Assembly (NCBI GenBank): GCA_003164275.1 | Contig: PLSY01000145.1 | Span: 4,736 to 11,772, forward strand | Reading direction: 5' to 3' | Source: Acidimicrobiaceae bacterium | Lineage (GTDB): Bacteria > Actinomycetota > Acidimicrobiia > Acidimicrobiales > RAAP-2 | DNA length: 7,037 nucleotides | Shown here: one piece after another, positions 1 to 5,166 of the stretch | Position numbering within the stretch: the stretch's first letter is position 1 | Layout: each line of letters opens with the position of its first letter | The notes under the pieces: generated by a model | What the model saw: only the letters and a program-made list of their open reading frames with translations | The model's database searches: none | Told to the model about the DNA's origin: nothing | Made by a program: the position numbers and the translations under genes

Positions 1-1
1 G

Positions 2-493
2 CGATTCGGATGTGGGACCCACACACCGAACAAGATCCGCCCTGGACCGCTCGGCAGGGAGCTGACCCGCGCCTTCACCGGGCGCGGCTACGAGGTTGCC
101 GGAGCCGACACAGTGCCGGGCGGGAAGCCAGCGCTGGTCGAGGTCTACCCGCACCCGGCGCTGCTGGTGCTGCTCGGTGTGGACTACCGGGTGAAGTACA
201 AGGCGGGGAAGGCCAGGAAGTTCTGGCCAGAGCTCAACGCAGCCGAGTGCCGAGCAGAGGTGGTCCTCGTGTGGGCCGAGATCCTGAATGCTCTGAGCGA
301 GGTCATCGAAGGGATCGAGCTCCCGCTCCCGACAGCGCCGGAAGCCATGACGATGACCACCGCGGCGCTCAAGCGCTACGAAGACGCGCTTGATGCCCTC
401 GTCTGCGGGTGGGTCGGCATCGAGTACCTGGGCGGCCGGTGCACCGCCTTCGGGGACACCGCCGCGGCCATCTGGACTCCATCACTGCCCTGA
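2..493 (+). CDS. DUF429 family protein (predicted RNase H-like nuclease), C-terminal part
   Basis: The reading frame is open from the left edge to a TGA at 491-493, giving 163 residues; the true start lies outside the window. The visible part opens with FGCGTHTPNKIRPGPLGREL, continues with VEVYPHPALLVLLG and a YKAGKARKFWPEL stretch, and ends with LKRYEDALDALVCGWVGIEYLGG followed by GDTAAAIWTP. These match, in order, the C-terminal half of DUF429 proteins, which are predicted to have an RNase H-like fold; the Glu of VEVYP and the acidic residues of YEDALDA are likely active-site candidates. The substrate and role of the family are not established. An internal ATG at 113 gives only 126 residues and would cut off conserved sequence, so it is not the start. 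A GC hairpin lies 12 nt after the stop. The family call is from recalled similarity; the nuclease role is inference. Confidence 0.85.
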   Translation, partial: RFGCGTHTPNKIRPGPLGRELTRAFTGRGYEVAGADTVPGGKPALVEVYPHPALLVLLGVDYRVKYKAGKARKFWPELNAAECRAEVVLVWAEILNALSEVIEGIELPLPTAPEAMTMTTAALKRYEDALDALVCGWVGIEYLGGRCTAFGDTAAAIWTPSLP

Positions 494-505
494 CCAAGTG
501 CAGGG

Positions 506-525
506 GGCCACACCCTCCTGTGGCC
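506..525 (+). terminator. GC-rich hairpin after the DUF429 gene, possible terminator
   Basis: GGCCAC (506-511) and GTGGCC (520-525) form a perfect 6-bp stem with an 8-nt loop, starting 12 nt after the DUF429 stop. No T-run follows, so it is not a classic intrinsic terminator; T-poor hairpins are often proposed as terminators in high-GC actinobacteria. It separates the DUF429 gene from the kinase promoter region. Confidence 0.35.
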
Positions 526-571
526 GGCCAGCGCCCACGGCTAGCCCGAAGGTCATCGAACACCTTGGCGG

Positions 572-577
572 TACGCT
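572..577 (+). promoter_or_regulatory. -10-like box TACGCT upstream of the kinase
   Basis: TACGCT fits the actinobacterial TANNNT -10 pattern and lies in the only spacer between the DUF429 gene and the kinase. Transcription would begin at about 584, on the ATG of a 20-codon ORF, leaving roughly 78 nt before the kinase start. No convincing -35 hexamer is seen 16-18 bp upstream. This is inferred from pattern and position only. Confidence 0.4.
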
Positions 578-583
578 GCGCCG

Positions 584-646
584 ATGCCCAACATCACCAC
601 AGTCGGTCGACATGCGGTCCACAGCCACACACTTGCCACCTTCTAA
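584..646 (+). CDS. Possible 20-residue leader peptide upstream of the kinase
   Basis: An ATG at 584 sits 6 nt after the -10-like box TACGCT, the position expected of a leaderless start. It opens a 20-codon ORF ending in TAA at 644-646, 15 nt before the kinase ATG. The peptide starts MPNITTVGRH and contains three histidines (residues 10, 13, 15); no family is recognised. It could be a translated leader coupling to or attenuating kinase expression, or a chance ORF in the 5' UTR. The spacing is the only evidence. Confidence 0.22.
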   Translation: MPNITTVGRHAVHSHTLATF

Positions 647-661
647 CCCGGGTAGTGACCG

Positions 662-2032
662 ATGACGGGACCAATTTCGCCGGTCGGGCCGTGGACTCGG
701 CTCGAAGAACTCGGACGGGGTGGCAACGCCACGGTCTGGCGCGCCACGCATGCCGGCGGCCCGGAGGTGGCGTTGAAAGTCATCAACGAAACCAAGGTCC
801 AGAGCGAGTCTTATCAGCGCTTCATCCGTGAGGTGGACTTCTTCCGACGCAACGGAGCACTCCCCGGCGTGCTCCCCATGCTGGATTCCTACCTGCCTTC
901 GCAACCGAGCAAGAACGATCGCGCCTGGCTCTCGATGCCGATCGCTACACCGATCGACCGTGCGCTCGATGGTCGACCCCTTGCGGATGTCGTCGAGGCG
1001 ATAGCCACGATCGCAGAGACGCTTGCGCGGCTTCAGCGGGACCATGCCGTAGGTCACCGGGACATCAAGCCGGGCAACCTCTACGAGCGTGCTGGAGAGT
1101 GGCTCATCGGTGACTTCGGTCTGATCTCAGTGCCTGACGCGGCCTCACTCACCGAGGATGGCCGCCAAGTTGGCCCGGCTCACTTCACTGCGTACGAGAT
1201 GATCCTCAACCCGTCGAACGCCGATCCACACATGGCCGACGTGTTCTCGCTGGGGAAGACGCTCTGGGTGTTGGCGACCGGTCAGCGGTACGCACCCAGT
1301 GGGCACCAGGCGGTCGGAAATGGCATGGGGGTCGGGGAGTTGATGCCCCATCCGAGATCCCTGGCGCTCGACCAGGAGATCGACCTCATGACGCAGAATC
1401 GCCCCGAGGATCGGCCCACAATGGAGCAGGTCGCGCGTGACCTTCGCGCCTGGCTCGCGCTCGACAGCACTGCCCCGGCGCTTGATGTCTCTGACGCCAA
1501 GACTGCTCTCCGGGCAAAACTGCAGACGTCACTCGCAGCGCGAGACACCGAGGCGCTGCATAGGGACCTGGCCCACGCAGCTGTCCGTCAGATGCAGGAC
1601 CTCGTCCGGCCTCTGAACGACGAACTGAAGTCGCTCGACTCACGCACCCAGGTCGACCTCACCAACGACGAGCTGACCACGAACCACCTGGCAGTTCCCT
1701 TCGAGTTCCGACACGCGGCGATCTGGAGCTGGAGGCGGTGCACAAGGGTCGCTCCGCTGGATGGACCGATGGCGCCTGTCCTCAGAATGTCGAGAGCACT
1801 GCATCTGCTGGATGATGGGAGCCTCCTGCTGCAAATGCTCGTTCTGGTGTCTCCTGATCGCGTTATGGGCCAGCACTACTCCTGGACTCCGACCGAATTG
1901 GCCAAGGCGCCGGTCGGCACCATAGAAGCCGAGAGGATGCTGGACGACGGGGTTCGTGAGCTCGCGCTGGCGGTACATGCTGGCGTCGCCGCGCTCGTAG
2001 ATGCGATCCCGGATCAGCCAGGCAGAGGCTGA
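662..2032 (+). CDS. Soluble serine/threonine protein kinase with unassigned C-terminal domain
   Basis: This 456-residue Hanks-type kinase should transfer ATP phosphate to Ser/Thr of protein targets in the cytoplasm. All catalytic landmarks are visible: glycine loop GRGGNATV (18-25), VALK lysine K39, helix-C glutamate E57, catalytic loop HRDIKPGN (132-139; D134, K136, N139), DFG at 151-153, DVFSLGK (193-199) and the late Arg R251 in DRPT. It is an RD kinase, so activation-loop phosphorylation is plausible (S162, T164, T176). The usual APE triplet is AYE (177-179), and the GT of the P+1 loop is GP (171-172), both unusual. Residues about 270-456 form a non-kinase region: a helical, charged stretch (about 275-330) then a mixed segment of unknown family. 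There is no transmembrane helix or PASTA repeat, unlike PknB. The start has only a weak ribosome-binding site. The gene's 3' end overlaps the opposing zinc-protein gene by 19 bp. The substrate is unknown. Confidence 0.92.
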   Translation: MTGPISPVGPWTRLEELGRGGNATVWRATHAGGPEVALKVINETKVQSESYQRFIREVDFFRRNGALPGVLPMLDSYLPSQPSKNDRAWLSMPIATPIDRALDGRPLADVVEAIATIAETLARLQRDHAVGHRDIKPGNLYERAGEWLIGDFGLISVPDAASLTEDGRQVGPAHFTAYEMILNPSNADPHMADVFSLGKTLWVLATGQRYAPSGHQAVGNGMGVGELMPHPRSLALDQEIDLMTQNRPEDRPTMEQVARDLRAWLALDSTAPALDVSDAKTALRAKLQTSLAARDTEALHRDLAHAAVRQMQDLVRPLNDELKSLDSRTQVDLTNDELTTNHLAVPFEFRHAAIWSWRRCTRVAPLDGPMAPVLRMSRALHLLDDGSLLLQMLVLVSPDRVMGQHYSWTPTELAKAPVGTIEAERMLDDGVRELALAVHAGVAALVDAIPDQPGRG

Positions 2033-2505
2033 TCTGCGACTGTGCCGCAGACAACGCAGCGGACCGGCCCGGACCAGTCCTCGATGACCTTGATCGATTC
2101 TCCCGGGTGACACGCGAAGTCCACTCGCCGCATGTCGTCGGTCTCCATGAGCTCGACGGGCTCGTCGAACTCCGGCTGCGTGACCTCCACGGAGACGAGC
2201 CCACCTGACCCACGCGCGCTTCGCTGGAGCCCCTCGCCGAAGTTCTTGAGCAGCGGACCGAGGACCTCCTGCTGGATCATGGCGTTGAAGTGCGCTTCCT
2301 GCGCCTCCGTGAGCCACTCCGCTGGCGGTGCCTGGATCCCGCAGTAGGGGCAGAAGAAGCCGCCGTCAGGGGCTTCGGCACCTTGTTCGTCGTCCCCGGC
2401 GGCCAGCCACTTCAGCTCTCGCTCGCACGACGAACACCGCCTCCGCAGGAAGCCATCCGAGTCGAGCGGCATGGACATCTTCAGGATCATCTCGTCATCG
2501 CTCAT
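2014..2505 (-). CDS. Cysteine-rich zinc-ribbon-like protein of unknown function
   Basis: This 163-residue protein begins MSDDEMILKM. The frame is open further upstream, but the ATG at 2505 is preceded at 6 nt by a strong AGAGGAG, so it is taken as the start. C24-x2-C27 and C52-x2-C55 form a four-cysteine zinc-ribbon pattern (CSSC and CPYCG). A second possible site is C132-H133 with C150-x2-C153 near the C-terminus, in the pattern CHPGE...W..PVRCVVCG. Between them is a helical stretch (about 64-96) containing LGPLLKNFGEGL. There is no signal peptide or transmembrane segment, so it is probably cytoplasmic. The 3' end overlaps the convergent kinase gene by 19 bp. The lipoprotein gene is divergent, 147 bp away. 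Zinc binding is inferred from the motifs; a role in nucleic-acid binding or as a kinase partner is only a guess. I do not recognise a named family. Confidence 0.82.
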   Translation of the reverse strand: MSDDEMILKMSMPLDSDGFLRRRCSSCERELKWLAAGDDEQGAEAPDGGFFCPYCGIQAPPAEWLTEAQEAHFNAMIQQEVLGPLLKNFGEGLQRSARGSGGLVSVEVTQPEFDEPVELMETDDMRRVDFACHPGESIKVIEDWSGPVRCVVCGTVADQPLPG

Positions 2506-2511
2506 CGCTTG

Positions 2512-2518
2512 CTCCTCT
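2512..2518 (-). promoter_or_regulatory. Shine-Dalgarno AGAGGAG deciding the zinc-protein start
   Basis: Read on the minus strand, AGAGGAG lies 6 nt before the ATG at 2505. It fixes the start of the zinc-ribbon protein at 163 residues, although the frame stays open for about 146 codons further upstream. It is one of only two strong ribosome-binding sites in the window. Confidence 0.75.
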
Positions 2519-2535
2519 TTCGCGCCTGCCTGGTC

Positions 2536-2565
2536 TGTATGAGTCTCGGCTCGCCCCGGTGACAA
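2536..2565 (-). promoter_or_regulatory. Weak candidate promoter for the zinc-ribbon gene
   Basis: On the minus strand TTGTCA (2565-2560; 5 of 6 to TTGACA) and CATACA (2541-2536; 3 of 6 to TATAAT) are separated by 18 bp. Transcription from here would leave a leader of about 25 nt containing the Shine-Dalgarno. The -10 match is poor, so this is only a candidate. Confidence 0.22.
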
Positions 2566-2637
2566 GCCCCTCATCCGGATAGTGGCTGCGCCTCTCAAGT
2601 ACGCAGTCAACACCACCGCTGTGACACACCACGGACG

Positions 2638-2643
2638 TAAGCT
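2638..2643 (+). promoter_or_regulatory. -10-like box TAAGCT before the PDZ lipoprotein
   Basis: TAAGCT fits TANNNT and ends 9 nt before the GTG start at 2653, so transcription would begin at or very near the start codon. There is no Shine-Dalgarno in the gap and no clear -35. The arrangement suggests a leaderless or nearly leaderless message. Confidence 0.4.
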
Positions 2644-2652
2644 CACTTCGAC

Positions 2653-4017
2653 GTGCAACCTCGGCGGCGGACGCAGGCGATCATCCTCGGGCTGGCAGCG
2701 GTAGCAGCCTGCCTGACCGGCTGCTCGTCCAGCTCCGGGAGCTCCCCGGCGACGACGCTGCCGCCCAAGCCGGTGCTCGGGAACTTCGTCCCCGCCTCGG
2801 CCGAGGTCACCAGCGTCAAGTCCGTCCAGCTGACCCCCCACGGGCCGCCCCAGGTGGCGGTGACCTACACCAGCGAGCAGTCCTCGCCGCAGAACTTCAC
2901 CACCCGGGACCTCTTGGTCCTGTCCTGGGACAGCTACGCCCACCGGTGGGTGAACATCTTCGACGGGTCGAAGGTGGCAGCGCCCGGGTCGGTCGGCGGT
3001 ACACCTGCCGACAACGCGGTCCTCCCCACCTCAGACAACGTGGTGCGCCTCGAGGACTTCCCGTTGCACTCCGCCCCCGGCCGGACCGACCTCGCCTTCT
3101 GGTCCATCCAGAACGCCGGGGCCAACGGCAGCATCGAGGTCGGCATCCTCCATTTCGATGGCCAGACCGCCACCCTCCCGTACTACGAGTCGTTCGCCCC
3201 CAATCAGTCCGTGCCCACCGCGGTCGGGCGGGCGGCGCACCAGCAGCTCTCCATCCCCGCCGGGTGGCTGACCTCGATCGACCCCGAGTGCTGTGCCGTC
3301 CGGTCGTACGTCACCACCGTGGGCCTGCGCACTCAGACCCAGTCGGGCTACACGTCGACCAGCTACGTGGTCACCGCCAGCACCCAGTCGTGGCTGGGTG
3401 TCTACGCGGTCGTCCCGGTCAACGTCCAGCAGGTGACGCCCCCGCCCAACCCGGTTGTGGTCAGCGTGGTGCCAGGCACCCCGGCAGCCGGCGTGCTCCA
3501 ACCCGGAGACGTGCTGCTTGGCGTCTCGGGGGTGTCTGCTCCCACGTCCAGCGATCTCGGGCCGGGGGTGATCGACGAGGTGGCCTTGGGCTTGCCGGGG
3601 GCGACCATCCCCCTCGAGATCCTGCGGGGCGGGAACCAGATGACCGTGAACATCGCCCTGGCCTCCCGGGCGGGCACGGCGTACGCGAACGCAACGACTC
3701 CCTCGGTCACCTACCTCGGCGTCCAGGTCGCCACCCAGCCGGCCCAGGGCGCCACCCCGGCCGGCGCCCTCGTCCAGGGCATCGAAAGCGGGTCCCCAGC
3801 CGAGTCAGCCGGCCTGGCAACCGGTGACGTCATCACCTCGATCGGCACGCGGCCGGTGACCTCGGTCGATGGGCTCAGCACGGCGCTCTTCCTCACACCG
3901 GCCTACAGCTCCGTCCAGATCGCCTTCATCGGTACCGACGGCATCGCTTCCACCACGGCTGCCACCACGGGGTCGTACCCCTCCACGGAGGCCACGCCCT
4001 CGGTCGTCGCTATCTGA
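2653..4017 (+). CDS. Secreted lipoprotein with two C-terminal PDZ domains
   Basis: This 454-residue protein starts at GTG; an in-frame TAA at 2638-2640 rules out longer starts. The N-terminus is a lipoprotein signal: RRR, a hydrophobic stretch (9-22), then lipobox LTG-C24, so Cys24 should be lipidated and the protein held on the outside of the membrane. A Ser/Gly/Pro-rich linker follows. Residues about 45-260 look beta-rich, match no family I recognise, and hold an adjacent C213-C214 pair. Two PDZ domains follow: about 267-336 (VVPGTPAAGVLQPGDVLLGV) and about 354-438 (IESGSPAESAGLATGDVITSI), the second very like PDZ domains of HtrA/DegP proteases. No trypsin-like catalytic domain (no GNSGG) is present, so it is unlikely to cut proteins itself. 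It may recruit or sense envelope proteins through their C-termini; that is inference. It is divergent from the zinc-ribbon gene. Confidence 0.85.
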   Translation: MQPRRRTQAIILGLAAVAACLTGCSSSSGSSPATTLPPKPVLGNFVPASAEVTSVKSVQLTPHGPPQVAVTYTSEQSSPQNFTTRDLLVLSWDSYAHRWVNIFDGSKVAAPGSVGGTPADNAVLPTSDNVVRLEDFPLHSAPGRTDLAFWSIQNAGANGSIEVGILHFDGQTATLPYYESFAPNQSVPTAVGRAAHQQLSIPAGWLTSIDPECCAVRSYVTTVGLRTQTQSGYTSTSYVVTASTQSWLGVYAVVPVNVQQVTPPPNPVVVSVVPGTPAAGVLQPGDVLLGVSGVSAPTSSDLGPGVIDEVALGLPGATIPLEILRGGNQMTVNIALASRAGTAYANATTPSVTYLGVQVATQPAQGATPAGALVQGIESGSPAESAGLATGDVITSIGTRPVTSVDGLSTALFLTPAYSSVQIAFIGTDGIASTTAATTGSYPSTEATPSVVAI

Positions 4018-4030
4018 TCGAGGTCCCCGG

Positions 4031-4036
4031 TACCCT
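4031..4036 (+). promoter_or_regulatory. -10-like box TACCCT before the 59-codon gene
   Basis: TACCCT (in the context GGTACCCTGG) ends 7 nt before the ATG at 4044, as expected for a leaderless transcript. No Shine-Dalgarno is present. The box suggests the small gene can be transcribed independently of the lipoprotein gene, which ends at 4017. Confidence 0.45.
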
Positions 4037-4043
4037 GGATCTC

Positions 4044-4223
4044 ATGACGGATGAGCACTCGACGGGGTCTGCAGACAATGCAGCTGTGGCCCGAGAGGCG
4101 GCCATGGCCAACAACGACCGCCTTCTCGCGCGGGTGGCATCCATCTGCATGGCGTCCGGACCTGGTCCATGGCCGGAGGCCGACGCCGCCGGCAACGTCG
4201 TATGGGTAACCGATCCGGCCTGA
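4044..4223 (+). CDS. Small hypothetical protein (59 residues)
   Basis: This ORF runs from ATG at 4044 to TGA at 4221-4223. It begins MTDEHSTGSADNAAVAREAA, has a mid-segment MANNDRLLARVASICMAS likely to be one amphipathic helix, and ends in a WVTDPA tail. It has no signal peptide, membrane segment or recognisable domain. Support for reality comes from a TACCCT box 7 nt before the ATG, its position 26 nt after the lipoprotein stop on the same strand, and ordinary composition with mostly G/C at third codon positions. There is no Shine-Dalgarno. No function can be assigned; chance occurrence is not excluded. Confidence 0.5.
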   Translation: MTDEHSTGSADNAAVAREAAMANNDRLLARVASICMASGPGPWPEADAAGNVVWVTDPA

Positions 4224-4366
4224 ATTCGCAGTGGGCGCGTTGCGTCTGATAGCCGCGGTGCCGCAGGTTGACCACCAGGTTCATGCCCCACGGCCGATGG
4301 GTACGGTGAGCACCTGAAGTCGACCAGGTCGACCTCTACCACTCCCGTACCTATGCACCCGCCGGT

Positions 4367-4402
4367 GGCCGACCCGGCCGACCCGGCCGACCCGGCCGAC
4401 CT
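4367..4402. repeat. 9-bp tandem repeat GGCCGACCC, four units
   Basis: Four head-to-tail units start at 4367, 4376, 4385 and 4394; the first three are identical and the last ends CCT instead of CCC. The unit is a multiple of three, so length changes would keep any reading frame, but no convincing gene covers it. It is most likely a slippage-type minisatellite. Confidence 0.85.
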
Positions 4403-4532
4403 GATCCATCGTCAGGTGGTCGCCCTGCTCTTTCGACCGCCGAGTGAACGGCTCGGCCGACAGCCGCATCAGTTGAGATGGCCGATCGGGTGGTCACACA
4501 CCGACACCTGAGCCGACCACGACGCGCTACTG

Positions 4533-4745
4533 GTGTTCAGCCTCCTGGTCGTGCACCTGACGTCCATCCTCCTGATCGTCCTGCTGGTGTCGTTCCTTCT
4601 TGCCGTGCTACTCATCCCGTTGCTGGCGTTCCCCTTCATCGCCTTCGCCCTAGTGTTCATCCTCCTCGTCCTCCTCCTCTCCACCCGCTTCGACGCTGGT
4701 CGGGTTCGACCACCACCCGGCTGGTGGGCCGGGGGAGATGGCTGA
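4533..4745 (+). CDS. Possible small membrane protein (70 residues), uncertain
   Basis: From a GTG at 4533 the frame encodes about 50 almost uninterrupted hydrophobic residues, including LLIVLLVSFLLAVLLIPLL and FPFIAFALVFILLVLLLS, broken only by a His at 8 and prolines at 29 and 34. This could fold as two membrane helices in a hairpin. A polar Pro/Trp/Gly tail (RFDAGRVRPPPGWWAGG) follows. An in-frame TGA at 4509-4511 limits upstream extension. There is no Shine-Dalgarno and no clear -10 box at leaderless spacing. The opposite strand over the same DNA is an open Arg/Thr-rich frame, a common artefact of period-3 sequence. No family is recognised. It could be a real small membrane protein or a remnant of a larger one. 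Confidence 0.3.
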   Translation: MFSLLVVHLTSILLIVLLVSFLLAVLLIPLLAFPFIAFALVFILLVLLLSTRFDAGRVRPPPGWWAGGDG

Positions 4746-4757
4746 TCGGTGGGTGAT

Positions 4758-4878
4758 GGTGGTCGGCGGGTGCCCGTCCCGGGCGGTCGTGGTCGTTGGA
4801 TGGCCGCCATCCGCGGTGACCAGTGGGTGGACAGTTGCGTGGTGGGTGGTCGGCGGGTGCCCGCCCCGGCGGTCGTGG
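4758..4878. repeat. Pair of ~35-bp imperfect direct repeats
   Basis: GGTGGTCGGCGGGTGCCCG occurs exactly at 4758-4776 and 4845-4863. Similarity continues into TCCCGGGCGGTCGTGG (4777-4792) and CCCCGGCGGTCGTGG (4864-4878), with one substitution and a one-base length difference. The copies are offset by 87 bp, a multiple of three. They suggest a local duplication; no gene or mobile-element end is associated. Confidence 0.75.
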
Positions 4879-5166
4879 GTGGCCGACCGGGCGCCGGTGC
4901 AGGTGGCGAAGTTCGGTCGGAGGTGCCACCGGGATGGCGGTGATCCTAAGCAGGCGAGTTCGCCCCCTCCTGCCTCCGTTGCTGGCGCATTCGGTCTTCG
5001 GTCCGCTCAAACCCCGTCTCTGGCGCGCTCAGACCCGTCTCCTCCGTGACCGGGGCGCCTTCGATCAGGGCTGCCGATCACCCATCCTCGGCGATGTAGC
5101 AGCGAACCAGATCGGCGCCGACCTCAATTCAGGGTCTGTAGACCTGCGGATCAGGACCCGCCCGTC

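Larger units (their letters stand above)
4224..5166. other. Gene-poor stretch with repeats between the small gene and the ATPase
   Basis: About 940 bp hold no ORF with recognisable protein similarity on either strand. The open frames here are low-complexity (Pro/Arg/Gly or Val/Gly/Trp-rich), as expected from GC-biased repetitive sequence. What can be named is a 9-bp tandem repeat (4367-4402), a hydrophobic 70-codon ORF (4533-4745), a direct repeat pair (4758-4878), and a short near-repeat CGCTCA(A/G)ACCC(C)GTCTC at 5004-5020 and 5026-5041. It may be a decayed region; no transposase remnant is seen. Confidence 0.6.

Noticed and set aside
1640..2317. 225-residue minus-strand frame across the kinase end
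   Set aside because: Arg/Ala/Gly-rich shadow overlapping two supported genes in other frames.
2506..2943. Longer N-terminus for the zinc-ribbon protein (start at 2943)
   Set aside because: It would run through the divergent spacer and deep into the lipoprotein gene; AGAGGAG before 2505 marks the real start.
4657..5010. 117-residue Pro/Arg/His-rich minus-strand protein with internal repeats
   Set aside because: The amino-acid repeats simply reflect the direct DNA repeats at 4758 and 4845; no ribosome-binding site or domain supports it.
5130..5146. Short inverted repeat GGTCT/AGACC downstream of the ATPase stop as a terminator
   Set aside because: The arms are 5 bp with a 2-nt loop and there is no T-run, too weak to call.
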